NCBI RefSeq assembly: GCF_020552705.1
Contig: NZ_JAJBZG010000005.1
Coordinates: forward strand, 62,001-126,000
From: Christiangramia sediminis
GTDB lineage: Bacteria > Bacteroidota > Bacteroidia > Flavobacteriales > Flavobacteriaceae
Length of the DNA stretch: 64,000 nt
Direction: 5' to 3'
The notes below the pieces were generated by a model. It was not told the origin of the DNA. It saw only the letters and a list, made by a program, of their open reading frames with translations, and ran no database searches. Both the position numbers and the translations under genes were made by a program. This document shows, piece after piece, positions 9,018 to 17,706 of the stretch; position 1 is the first letter of the stretch; each line of letters opens with the position of its first letter.

Positions 9018-9745
9018 TGAGTCTTGTTAAATTCTAGAATGAAATTAAGTCCTTCTAACAAAAAATTTGAGTTGGCAAATATGCTATTTTTTAATGGTAT
9101 AGACAAAATTTGACTATCTCCTCCTGTAAAAATAATTGTTAAATCTTCAAATTTAGTGTTGTAGGTTTCTATGGTACCTTTTAATTCCATTTTAATTCCG
9201 TTAATAATCCCGGATAAAATACTGGATTCCGTAGAATCACCTATCAGTTTGGCTTCCGGCTTCGGTTTAACTAACGGTAAATTTGCAGTAAACTTGTGCA
9301 GACTTTGAAATCTCATTTCCATTCCTGGTGAAATCGCCCCGCCCAGATAAACCTCTTCCTTAGTTTTAAGATCATACGTGATACAGGTTCCCGCATCAAT
9401 AATCAACACATTCTTCCCCGGATAAGTGTTAACGGCGGCCGCAACCAAGGCTATCCTATCCTTCCCCAATGTCTCCGGGGTAGCATATTGATTTTTGAAT
9501 GGAAGTCTGATTTTGTCATCTAATCGAAGAAGGGAATAAGACTCATGAACTATATTTTCTAGTTCAGCATCGATGGAAGAAACACTGGAAAGTATGGATT
9601 TTTTTATCTCAGGAAATTTTTTTTGCAGATTCGAGAAATTTTTTAAAAAATCTTCCTTTCTAAAAATCTGCTTTTCCAGAAGCCTATTGTTTTGAAAAAC
9701 AGCGGTCTTTACAAAGGAATTCCCGGCATCGATAACTAAATTCAT
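9014..9745 (-). CDS. coaX: Type III pantothenate kinase
   Basis: A 243-residue ASKHA-fold kinase for the first step of coenzyme A synthesis, with normal family length. Motifs: DAGNSFVKTAVF (phosphate 1), GKDRIALVAAA, NVLIIDAGTCITYDL (phosphate 2 with the catalytic Asp region), YLGGAISPGMEMRFQSLHKFTANLP, and FTGGDSQ (adenosine). It is the promoter-proximal gene of the envelope operon. Confidence 0.95.
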   Translation of the reverse strand: MNLVIDAGNSFVKTAVFQNNRLLEKQIFRKEDFLKNFSNLQKKFPEIKKSILSSVSSIDAELENIVHESYSLLRLDDKIRLPFKNQYATPETLGKDRIALVAAAVNTYPGKNVLIIDAGTCITYDLKTKEEVYLGGAISPGMEMRFQSLHKFTANLPLVKPKPEAKLIGDSTESSILSGIINGIKMELKGTIETYNTKFEDLTIIFTGGDSQILSIPLKNSIFANSNFLLEGLNFILEFNKTQ

Positions 9746-9764
9746 TCAAGTTTTCTTTGAAAGA

Positions 9765-9772
9765 CAAAAATA
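9765..9772 (-). promoter_or_regulatory. Likely -7 box of the coaX operon
   Basis: On the minus strand the bases read TATTTTTG, a full match to the Bacteroidota -7 consensus TAnnTTTG, about 20 bases before the coaX ATG. No clear TTG -33 element is seen at the expected distance. Confidence 0.5.
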
Positions 9773-9849
9773 CAAAAGCATTTTTTTAATATTTCCTTTG
9801 TGAGTTCCTAAAAATGAAATTATATTTGCCACCGCTTAAACAAGCAACT

Positions 9850-9922
9850 GGTGCCTTAGCTCAGTTGGTAGAGCAAAGGACTGAAAATCCTTGTGTCCCT
9901 GGTTCGATTCCTGGAGGCACCA
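9850..9922 (+). tRNA. tRNA-Phe (anticodon GAA)
   Basis: A full cloverleaf folds by eye: acceptor GGTGCCT/AGGCACC, D arm GCTC/GAGC with an AGTTGGTA loop, anticodon stem AAGGA/TCCTT with loop CTGAAAA (GAA), variable GTGTC, T loop TTCGATT, discriminator A. CCA is not encoded. The T stem CCTGG/CCTGG contains a T-T mismatch in its middle pair, which is unusual but leaves four pairs. Confidence 0.95.
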
Positions 9923-9928
9923 CCTTAA

Positions 9929-9962
9929 AAGCCCGATACACAATGTGTTTTCGGGCTTTTTT
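9929..9962 (+). terminator. Terminator after tRNA-Phe
   Basis: Stem AGCCCGA (9930-9936 region) with TCGGGCT (9951-9957), then a run of T. It lies directly after the tRNA. Confidence 0.8.
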
Positions 9963-10110
9963 AATTTTTGTAAATAGTCATATATCTTCTTCCCATTATA
10001 TGCTCGATAAATTTTCAAATTAGCCCAGTTCTGACCTATTCGTTCCTCATATTTATTGCCTTGCGCATAGCTTAAAGTCAGCATTAGCGAAAAAAATAAT
10101 ACACAAAAAG
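9960..10110 (-). pseudogene. Remnant of a secreted protein gene beside tRNA-Phe
   Basis: The minus strand encodes a hydrophobic signal-like stretch, PFCVLFFSLMLTLSYAQG, followed by NKYEERIGQNWANLKIYRAY. The frame then runs into the tRNA terminator and the tRNA itself, so the natural 3' end is missing. The only good upstream ATG (about 10119) is in the other frame, separated by a T7 run. I read this as the decayed 5' part of a gene. The product is not recognised. Confidence 0.35.
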
Positions 10111-10420
10111 GTCCTCCATTTTTTGCTTGGTTTTAGTATATAGGATAAATAAAAAAAACAGCTTATTACAGCGACTGTAATTTCATAAAATTTGACAGAA
10201 AATAAGAAAATCAACCAGGATAAATCTGAGCTCTGCCAGTCGTAATAAATTTAAATGAAATAAAAAGCACTTTGCTTAGTAAGAATTTAGGATATGGAGA
10301 TATATAGGCTAATAATGAGGAATAGGTACGGTCAATTTTAAAACAAAAAACCATCTATCGACCTGTAAAATAGATCAATTAATGGTCTTGTAACGAAGAC
10401 GCTAAGTCTGTAATTCAAAA
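10110..10420. other. Gene-poor stretch
   Basis: AT-rich sequence with no convincing reading frame, hairpin terminator or RNA gene on either strand. It is flanked by two remnants and may be a decayed region between tRNA-Phe and nhaA. Confidence 0.5.
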
Positions 10421-10421
10421 A

Positions 10422-10572
10422 TTATAAATTAAGAGCAATTACATTAACGATCGCGCCAATTACCGCAGCAAAAATCGCAAATAACGTTAGGGTAATTAAA
10501 ATCTTTGCCCAGATATTTAAACCTTTTAGGGAACTGTTATAATTATGAACAAAATCTGTAAAAATTTCCATA
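10422..10572 (-). pseudogene. Small single-helix membrane protein ORF with a frameshift at a T6 run
   Basis: Reading the minus strand, ATG at 10572 gives MEIF and then hits a T6 run. One base out of frame from there, a clean frame gives TDFVHNYNSSLKGLNIWAK followed by a transmembrane helix (ILITLTLFAIFAAVIGAIV) and a stop at 10422. The good frame has no start codon of its own. Either the T6 run has gained a base (decay or sequencing error) or the two parts are joined by slippage. About 49 residues if repaired. Confidence 0.35.
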
Positions 10573-10780
10573 AGCCTTTCTTTTAAGATTAATATTCAAC
10601 TCTCTTAAATTTAATGACTTAAAGATGTTTTTCAAAAATTAATCGTTGAATACACAATAAATTAGTTATAAGACTCGTTGCCCGATTTTTAACAGGAATT
10701 TTTCATTCAAATTGACCAAATGCCTTTCTAAAAATCCTTCTCTAGTATTTTCAATTCAACCTAAAATAGATGTATAAATA

Positions 10781-10792
10781 TGATATTCATCA
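10781..10792 (+). promoter_or_regulatory. Weak candidate Crp/Fnr-type site upstream of nhaA
   Basis: TGAT-ATTC-ATCA followed by TTTTA. Like the four sites in the 36-44 kb cluster, its end lies 24 bases before a -7-like box (GAATTTTA, 10816-10823), which matches TAnnTTTG only in A and TTT. nhaA starts at 10868. Support is weaker than for the other sites. Confidence 0.35.
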
Positions 10793-10867
10793 TTTTACAC
10801 ACGGGCTTTAAAGCCGAATTTTAAAGACTGCTTAGATTTTTGCTCAAGCATCCAAAACACCAGAGAC

Positions 10868-12187
10868 ATGAAAAAATCCAACCTAGATGTGTATCTGCTG
10901 TTGCCCATCAAGAATTTTATTGAAAAGCAAACCTCGGTGGGGATAAGCCTTATCATCTCCACGATCCTTGCGCTTGGTATTGCCAATTCTCCTCTGGCTG
11001 GTTACTATCATGAATTCTGGAAACAGGAAATCTATGTGGGACTTAATGAATTTTTAATAAGCAAAAGTCTGTTACACTGGATAAATGACGGCCTTATGTC
11101 CATGTTCTTTTTTCTGATAGGCCTGGAACTAAAAAAAGAAATTTTAAAGGGGGAACTATCAAGTTTAAGAGGAGCTATTTTACCTGTGGCTGCGGCTGTA
11201 GGCGGAATGTTATTTCCGGCATTGATCTATTTTATTTTAAACTCCGGTACCGATTCCATTTCAGGTTGGGGTATCCCAATGGCAACCGATATCGCCTTTG
11301 CACTGGGAATCCTCTATATTCTAAACGATAAAGTTCCGGTTTCACTCAAAATATTCTTAACCGCCATTGCAATTGCTGATGACATGGGGGCGGTACTCGT
11401 GATTGCTTTCTTTTATACCGAACAGATCTCAATCCAAAGTCTGGGCATAGGTATATTCTTTCTTCTTGTTCTAATTGCTGCCAACTTTATAGGCATAAGA
11501 AATACGCTATTTTATGCCGTCATGGGAATTGGCGGACTCTGGCTAGCCATTCTGCTTTCCGGTATTCATGCTACCATTGCTGCGGTTCTGGCGGCATTTG
11601 CAATTCCCACCAGCAAGAGAATAGATACTCCCATCTTTCTTAGGAAGGCTAAATTGCTATCTTTTCATATTAAGAATCAGCTTAAAAAAACGTTTCAAAG
11701 ACCCGAAAAAAAGGAGGAAGAGATTTCCAATACCATTGAGAAATTCTCACTGCTTACCGAGGATGCGACCCCTCCCCTGCAGAGGCTTGAACATGCTTTA
11801 TATCCTTTTGTAAGTTTTGTCGTTTTACCTTTGTTCGCCTTTGCCAATGCGGGCGTAAGCTTTACTAGTGAATCCTTTTCGCTTTTTCTGAAACCCGTGA
11901 GTCTGGGAATTTTTTTAGGATTGATCTTTGGCAAATTCTTCGGAATTGTTTTATTCACCAGACTCATGGTAAGCCTTAAAATATCTAAACTTCCCAAAGG
12001 TGTGAAATGGGATCATATTTACGGTGTAGGTTTACTAGGTGCAATTGGATTTACCATGTCCCTTTTTATAACAGATCTGGCGTTTGATACTGCAACCTAT
12101 ATGAACCAGGCCAAGATTGGTATTTTCTCAGCCTCTCTTCTTGCAGGTATTCTTGGTTATTTTTACCTCAAGCGCATAAACCCATAA
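10868..12187 (+). CDS. nhaA: Na+/H+ antiporter NhaA
   Basis: A 439-residue inner membrane antiporter that exchanges Na+ for protons. The Asp pair of the ion-binding site is visible in AIADDMGAVLVIAFF (Asp171-Asp172), along with MATDIAFALGILYIL and PLFAFANAGVSF, all diagnostic of NhaA. About 12 membrane helices are evident. A charged insert near residues 265-300 (KTFQRPEKKEEE) lengthens the loop relative to the E. coli protein (388 residues), as in many Bacteroidota NhaA. Monocistronic; a marine, salt-exposed habit fits. Confidence 0.96.
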   Translation: MKKSNLDVYLLLPIKNFIEKQTSVGISLIISTILALGIANSPLAGYYHEFWKQEIYVGLNEFLISKSLLHWINDGLMSMFFFLIGLELKKEILKGELSSLRGAILPVAAAVGGMLFPALIYFILNSGTDSISGWGIPMATDIAFALGILYILNDKVPVSLKIFLTAIAIADDMGAVLVIAFFYTEQISIQSLGIGIFFLLVLIAANFIGIRNTLFYAVMGIGGLWLAILLSGIHATIAAVLAAFAIPTSKRIDTPIFLRKAKLLSFHIKNQLKKTFQRPEKKEEEISNTIEKFSLLTEDATPPLQRLEHALYPFVSFVVLPLFAFANAGVSFTSESFSLFLKPVSLGIFLGLIFGKFFGIVLFTRLMVSLKISKLPKGVKWDHIYGVGLLGAIGFTMSLFITDLAFDTATYMNQAKIGIFSASLLAGILGYFYLKRINP

Positions 12188-12323
12188 ATCCCAGAAACCT
12201 TAGCTTTCTCTATAGCCTTTATTATTCACAAAACTGGTATCTCTGGAGGTGAAACTCCAGACGGATAAGATATGAATTAGCCTAAAAAATTTGTATTCAT
12301 AAAAAAGGACCCAAACATTTTTT

Positions 12324-15083
12324 TTACATTCTTATGATTCCATTTCCTCTGCGCGGAGGCGCCTTCCCGCCGCCAAAACTACTCAGCTTATAGGTAAAAC
12401 TCAGCATCGCATATCTTTGTAACACAAGATTATTGACATCCTGAATATAGTCGTCACCAACAAGTCGCCTTGTATCCACATTTTGATCCAGGAGATCATA
12501 TACCTTTACCTTAAGGGTGGCATTATCTTTTAAGAACTGATATCCCAGACTCATATTCCAAAGCAACGAAGTATTATCGAATCCCGGAGCTACATTTCCA
12601 AATTGATTGTAAGAAATATCATTACCGAAAACCACATTTTCTGGCCAGTAAGTAGTAGTCTCTAAAGATAAGGTGTGATTCGTATAGCTTTGGTCTCTTC
12701 CGCTATTTATATCGTAGGTGATATCATTATAGTTGAGCGTATAACCGGGATTGATCTCCAATACCTCATCTATAGCATAGGTCATTTGAAATCCAGGGCT
12801 CAGATTGAATTGATCAGATTTATATTTCACCGCGTTTATAAAACCAACATTTCGATTATAACCCGTATTCATTCGTAAACGCAAACGGAGCTCCCGGGCA
12901 TCCTTTTTAAAAGTTTTGCTGTAAGAGCCTCCCAGATTACCGTTTACCACCCCATCTACGTTGGTATAGGTAGTTGTTCTTACAAAATCTTCTACACTAC
13001 TGGTAGCTACCACCTGGTTATTTGTGAAATTGGCATACATATAACCAAAAAAGCCGCTACGGGTAGCAAAGTCAAAGTTTCTGAAATTAAAGTTTATCCG
13101 CTGGTTAAAAGTTGGCTTCAATTCAGGATTACCTACGATGATATTGAGAGGATTGGTGCGGTCTTCTACCGGTTGTAACTGCCTCACCGATGGCACATCG
13201 GCGTTTGTACTATATCCCAGGCTTATGCTCTTAGACCGCTCAATAGAATATCGAATATCGGCATCTACAAAAATATTATTATAGGTATTATCAAAGCTGA
13301 CCTCATCAATAAAGTTTTCAGTTTTAAGACTGGTGCTTAAAAGGCCAATTTCAGTATCTATCCTCCATACTTCTCCTTCATAATTTATAGCGGCGTTCGG
13401 AGTATGCGTATAACTTTTTACTTCAAAATCATTACTTAGGAGCTCATTGAAATTTGTATAATTTCCGTCCACCGCATCAAAGACATTTCTGGTGTTACGG
13501 CTTTTTGAAGTTGAAAAATCATAATTAAGATCCAGGAATAACTTTTCGGCGAGTACACTTCTCTTGGAAATTCCAGCCCCAAAAGAATTTGAATTTTCAT
13601 CCTGATCTATCAGCTGATCCTGAATCATATTATTTTCAGGAGTATTTATGAAAGTACTTTGTGAGAAATAAATATTCTCATTTTCCTGTTTAGAATGTGA
13701 ATGGTCCAGGTCCAGTTGAAGGTAAGAACCACGGCTGCCAAAGCGTTTTATAAAATCGACATTATTTGAAAAATCTGCACTGGTCAATTCTTCCATTTCG
13801 TCTACATTAGAAGTATTCTGCAAATTCATATTCTCATCTAAAGTTTCTTCCTGACGATCTCTAAAGGAAGTTCCAATATTCGCATTAAATCGTGGAGCGA
13901 TGGAAAGTTTCGTAAGCGTGTCAAATTCTACTTCATAACGCAGGTTTGCTCTGTGACTGTCATTAATAAGATTACTGGAGCTAAGGGAATTTGTGAAATA
14001 TCTGGAATCTGGAAGTATATTTTCACGCTCCACCCTGGTCCTGGTTTCCGTATCATTTCTTCCGTAGAAATAATCGGTACTTAATTCCATATCATTATCC
14101 CATTCATTCACAAAATTAAAGCCGGCTGTTTCAGATTTTGTAATTCCGTTACTACTGCCAAAACCATTTCCGTTAATACTAAAAGAGCCATTGCTATTAA
14201 ATCTTATAGTTCTTGCGTTCCCGCCCATCATATCAAAAACTTCATCAAAACTAAAGCCTGAACTATTGATATTATTGGAACTCGCTAAAACACTTAGCCT
14301 AAGATCATCCTTAAAATAATTGCCAATCCCGCTAAGCTCGTAACGATCGTCTGTACCTCCACCGGCAGTTAATCGAGAAAAATATCCTTTATTCTTATCT
14401 TCTTTCAGCTCGATATTAATGGTTTTATTATCAGGATCCCCGGCCTTTCCCGTGAATTCTTCACTTTTGGTCTTGGTATCGGTCACCTGAATTTTATCTA
14501 TGATCTCCTTCGGAAGGTTTTTTGTAGCGATCTTTGGATCATTTCCGAAGAATTCCTTCCCATTTACGAGAATACGGGAAACGGGTTTTCCATTTACTGT
14601 TATATTTCCGTCTGAATCTACCTCAACTCCCGGCAGCTTCTTCATTAATTCTTCCAGATTTGCATCCTGCCTGGTATCGAAAGAACCAGCATTAAACTCC
14701 AGGGTATCTTTCTTTATAGTAATTGGAGCTCGGCTAGCGGTAAGAGTGACCTCATCAAGTGCGTTATCCATAAGTTGAAGCTGAATATCATCAAGAACGA
14801 TACTCTTCTGAATTTTTACCACCTGTTGATGGGGAGCATATCCATTGTAACTTACAATAAGATTAAGCTTTTCAGCTGCGGTGTTTCCCTGCAGTATAAA
14901 TTCACCATTCTTTTCAGAAATAGTATAGACAACCAGGCTACTGTCACCCGGCTTTTCAGTATAAATGGTAGCAGACTCTAAAGGATTTGAAGAATCATCC
15001 AAGACTTTTCCGGTGATTTGGAATTCCTGGGAATAACTAAAACTGGCAATAAAGATTGACAGCAGACTTAATATAAAACGCAT
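12324..15083 (-). CDS. Outer membrane barrel protein with carboxypeptidase-like N-domain (OMP_b-brl_3 type)
   Basis: A 919-residue TonB-receptor-like protein. It has a signal peptide (FILSLLSIFIASFSYSQ) and a CarboxypepD_reg-like domain (about residues 21-105, ITGKVLDDSSNPLESATIY). A short plug-like region follows (about 115-225, with LPGVEVDSDGNITVNGKPVS and ILVNGKEFFGNDPKIATKNLP), then a barrel of about 20 strands ending in SFTYKLSSFGGGK. This is the flavobacterial 'outer membrane beta-barrel protein' family rather than a SusC: there is no SusD partner. Cargo is unknown. It is transcribed alone between nhaA and der. Confidence 0.88.
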   Translation of the reverse strand: MRFILSLLSIFIASFSYSQEFQITGKVLDDSSNPLESATIYTEKPGDSSLVVYTISEKNGEFILQGNTAAEKLNLIVSYNGYAPHQQVVKIQKSIVLDDIQLQLMDNALDEVTLTASRAPITIKKDTLEFNAGSFDTRQDANLEELMKKLPGVEVDSDGNITVNGKPVSRILVNGKEFFGNDPKIATKNLPKEIIDKIQVTDTKTKSEEFTGKAGDPDNKTINIELKEDKNKGYFSRLTAGGGTDDRYELSGIGNYFKDDLRLSVLASSNNINSSGFSFDEVFDMMGGNARTIRFNSNGSFSINGNGFGSSNGITKSETAGFNFVNEWDNDMELSTDYFYGRNDTETRTRVERENILPDSRYFTNSLSSSNLINDSHRANLRYEVEFDTLTKLSIAPRFNANIGTSFRDRQEETLDENMNLQNTSNVDEMEELTSADFSNNVDFIKRFGSRGSYLQLDLDHSHSKQENENIYFSQSTFINTPENNMIQDQLIDQDENSNSFGAGISKRSVLAEKLFLDLNYDFSTSKSRNTRNVFDAVDGNYTNFNELLSNDFEVKSYTHTPNAAINYEGEVWRIDTEIGLLSTSLKTENFIDEVSFDNTYNNIFVDADIRYSIERSKSISLGYSTNADVPSVRQLQPVEDRTNPLNIIVGNPELKPTFNQRINFNFRNFDFATRSGFFGYMYANFTNNQVVATSSVEDFVRTTTYTNVDGVVNGNLGGSYSKTFKKDARELRLRLRMNTGYNRNVGFINAVKYKSDQFNLSPGFQMTYAIDEVLEINPGYTLNYNDITYDINSGRDQSYTNHTLSLETTTYWPENVVFGNDISYNQFGNVAPGFDNTSLLWNMSLGYQFLKDNATLKVKVYDLLDQNVDTRRLVGDDYIQDVNNLVLQRYAMLSFTYKLSSFGGGKAPPRRGNGIIRM

Positions 15084-15107
15084 TAAGTAAGCATATTAGG
15101 TTAAAAT

Positions 15108-15150
15108 GAAAGCCAATAATCTGCCGTTAAAGCAAATTATTGGCTGTACT
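15108..15150 (-). terminator. Hairpin after der
   Basis: A 10-bp perfect stem AGCCAATAAT / ATTATTGGCT (15111-15120, 15136-15145), followed on the minus strand by a T-rich tract. It lies just beyond the der stop and before the next minus-strand gene. Confidence 0.65.
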
Positions 15151-15188
15151 TAAGACGCAAAATACTAGTAATAGTTTAACCGAGACCG

Positions 15189-16493
15189 TTATTTTTTTCT
15201 GAAGAATATAGAGATTGGTACTCCCTGAAAATCAAATTCCTGTCGTAACTTATTCTCAATAAACCTTTTATACGGATCCCGCACGTACTGAGGAAGGTTA
15301 CAGAAAAAGGCAAATTGGGGATGTGGCGTTGGCAACTGCATACAGAATTTGATCTTTACATACTTTCCTTTATAGGCCGGTGGAGGATTTTTTTCAATGA
15401 TCGGTAGCATCACGTCGTTTAACTGGCGTGTTTTAATTTTCTTGCTCCTGCTTTCAAATACTTTTACCGCAGTTTCGATCGCTTTGAAAACACGTTGCTT
15501 GGTCAATACTGAAATAAAGATAATAGGCACATCTGTAAAAGGCTCTATCTCACGACGTATCATCGCTTCATATTCTTTCATGGTATTGGTTTCCTTATCT
15601 ACAAGGTCCCATTTGTTCACCAGGATCACGATCCCCTTATGGTTTCTCTGTGCCAGCCAGAAGATATTCTGAACCTGACCATCAAAACCTCTGGTCGCAT
15701 CTAAGACCACGAGACAAACATCACAATTCTCAATCGCACGAACAGACCGCATTACCGAGTAAAATTCAAGGTTTTCCTTTACCTTACTTTTTCTTCGGAT
15801 TCCTGCAGTATCCACAAGGTTAAATTCAAATCCGTATCTGTTATATTTAGTATCAATAGAATCACGGGTTGTTCCCGCTATATCTGTAACGATATAGCGA
15901 TCTTCCCCGATCAATGCATTTATAAATGAAGATTTACCAGCATTTGGTCTTCCCACTACTGCAAATCTTGGCAATTCAGATTCTTCTTCCTCTTCTATTT
16001 CGGGTAAAGCCTCAATAAGAGCATCTAAAAGATCTCCGGTTCCACTTCCATTTGTACTGGCGATTGGAAAATAATCACCCAAACCAAGCGAATAGAATTC
16101 TACGGCATTAGCCAGACGTTTGTTATTATCCACTTTATTTACTGCAAGAAGCACAGGTTTGTTAACTCTTCTAAGAAGATTTGCCACTTCTTCATCCATA
16201 GACGTAACTCCGCTTTCTACATCAACAATAAAAATAATAGCATCTGCCTCATCAATGGCCAGTTCTACCTGCTTATCAATTTCAGCTTCAAAGATATCAT
16301 CGCTACCTTTTACATACCCACCGGTATCTATTAATGAAAATTTCTTTCCATTCCAGTCAGATTTACCGTAATGCCTGTCACGGGTTACCCCGCTTACAGA
16401 ATCAATAATGGCTTCACGACGCTGTATAAGTCGGTTAAAAAAAGTTGATTTACCTACATTAGGTCTACCCACAATGGCGACAATATTGCCCAT
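15189..16493 (-). CDS. der: Ribosome assembly GTPase Der (EngA)
   Basis: 434 residues with two consecutive G domains, unique to Der: the first P-loop [12 protein letters not shown] starts near residue 8 and the second, [12 protein letters not shown], near residue 182. Both have DTGGY/DTAGI switch II and NKVD/NKWD motifs. The C-terminal KH-like domain ends in [13 protein letters not shown]. Der acts in 50S subunit maturation. The stop lies about 105 bases from the next minus-strand gene, with a hairpin between. era lies 78 bases upstream on the same strand, so era and der may be co-transcribed. Confidence 0.97.
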   Translation of the reverse strand: MGNIVAIVGRPNVGKSTFFNRLIQRREAIIDSVSGVTRDRHYGKSDWNGKKFSLIDTGGYVKGSDDIFEAEIDKQVELAIDEADAIIFIVDVESGVTSMDEEVANLLRRVNKPVLLAVNKVDNNKRLANAVEFYSLGLGDYFPIASTNGSGTGDLLDALIEALPEIEEEEESELPRFAVVGRPNAGKSSFINALIGEDRYIVTDIAGTTRDSIDTKYNRYGFEFNLVDTAGIRRKSKVKENLEFYSVMRSVRAIENCDVCLVVLDATRGFDGQVQNIFWLAQRNHKGIVILVNKWDLVDKETNTMKEYEAMIRREIEPFTDVPIIFISVLTKQRVFKAIETAVKVFESRSKKIKTRQLNDVMLPIIEKNPPPAYKGKYVKIKFCMQLPTPHPQFAFFCNLPQYVRDPYKRFIENKLRQEFDFQGVPISIFFRKK

Positions 16494-16570
16494 AACTATA
16501 AATTGATTTCAGGGAGCAAAATTAATGGTTTTAAACAAATTAACATGCTCTCTGTATTATGCTGAAAAGT

Positions 16571-17458
16571 TTATTTTTTATCGTTGTATCCGAATCTTCG
16601 GAGCTGTTGTGAATCGCTACGCCAGTTTTTATTCACTTTTACGTACAATTCCAGGTGTACCTGTTTACCGAAGAATTTTTCCAGGTCTTTTCTGGCCTCA
16701 ACTCCTACCCTTTTAAGCGCAGCCCCTTTGTGACCTATAATGATGCCTTTTTGGGTTTCACGCTCTACCATAATCACGCTACGCATTCTTATGATATTTT
16801 CTTCTTCAAAAAATTCACCTGTTTCGATCTCAACACTGTAAGGGATCTCCTTTTTATAGTGAATTAGGATCTTTTCCCGAATGATCTCATTCACAAAAAA
16901 ACGTTCCGGTTTATCAGTAAGGGTATCTTTGGGATAAAAAGCTGGTGATTCTGGAAGTAACTCTATAATTCTATTAAAAACTTCAGAAACATTAAATCCT
17001 TCTAATGCTGAAATTGGATGGATCTCTGCGGTAGGAACTTTTTCAGACCAGTATTTCACCTGCTCCTCCAATTGTTCCTGGTTAGATTTATCAATCTTAT
17101 TCAAAAGCAAGAGTACCGGAACTTCTGAGTGTGCGATCTTATTAAAGAATGCTTCATCTTTTAATCCCTGTTCTCCTATTTCTACAATATAAATAAGCAC
17201 ATCTGCATCTTCAAAAGCAGATTTCACAAAATCCATCATGGACGCCTGCAATTCGTAAGCCGGTTTAATAATTCCCGGCGTATCGCTTAAGATGACCTGA
17301 AAATCCTCGCCATTTACAATTCCTAAAATCCTGTGACGCGTAGTCTGGGCTTTAGAAGTAATAATAGAAAGTCTTTCCCCAACGAAAGCATTCATCAGGG
17401 TTGATTTTCCCACGTTGGGATTACCAATAATATTTACAAATCCGGCCTTATGTGCCAT
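16571..17458 (-). CDS. era: GTPase Era
   Basis: A 295-residue essential GTPase that binds 16S rRNA in 30S maturation. P-loop GNPNVGKSTLMNAF, switch II DTPGI, NKID and a C-terminal KH domain with IIGHKGAALKRVGVEARKDLEKFFGKQVHLELYVKV. The start at 17458 (MAHKAGFV) matches the family; a longer reading upstream has no homology-like sequence. A second GTPase, der, follows on the same strand. Confidence 0.97.
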   Translation of the reverse strand: MAHKAGFVNIIGNPNVGKSTLMNAFVGERLSIITSKAQTTRHRILGIVNGEDFQVILSDTPGIIKPAYELQASMMDFVKSAFEDADVLIYIVEIGEQGLKDEAFFNKIAHSEVPVLLLLNKIDKSNQEQLEEQVKYWSEKVPTAEIHPISALEGFNVSEVFNRIIELLPESPAFYPKDTLTDKPERFFVNEIIREKILIHYKKEIPYSVEIETGEFFEEENIIRMRSVIMVERETQKGIIIGHKGAALKRVGVEARKDLEKFFGKQVHLELYVKVNKNWRSDSQQLRRFGYNDKK

Positions 17459-17620
17459 AATGATAATTTTTGCAAAGGTATTTCTTTTTGGATACTGTGA
17501 CCTAATCTTTATTGAATTTCTAACAACTGGCACTCAGTTACTTCCAAAACTAAACTTTTTACGTGCTTAATTGCTAAATAAATAAACATAAGTAGTTGAA
17601 AATCATAATTTAATAAAAAT

Positions 17621-17683
17621 ATGAACCTCCCCATTCAAAGACTTGCGCTTCTATTTTTAATAACTATTTTTGCCGCTTCTTAA
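17621..17683 (+). CDS. Possible 20-residue hydrophobic leader peptide upstream of the SulP gene
   Basis: ATG at 17621 opens a 20-codon frame, MNLPIQRLALLFLITIFAAS, closed by TAA 23 bases before the SulP start. It looks like a signal peptide or a single membrane helix without a mature part. It could be a translated leader, a very small membrane protein, or chance. No ribosome-site evidence helps in this group of bacteria. Confidence 0.3.
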   Translation: MNLPIQRLALLFLITIFAAS

Positions 17684-17706
17684 AATCAAGCTGAAAAAGC
17701 CTTATT

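Noticed and set aside
12241-12262. Terminator after nhaA
   Set aside because: A small stem (CTGGAG/CTCCAG) is present but there is no T-run.
14500-14981. Plus-strand frames opposite the outer membrane barrel gene
   Set aside because: Antisense shadows with no start context or family features.
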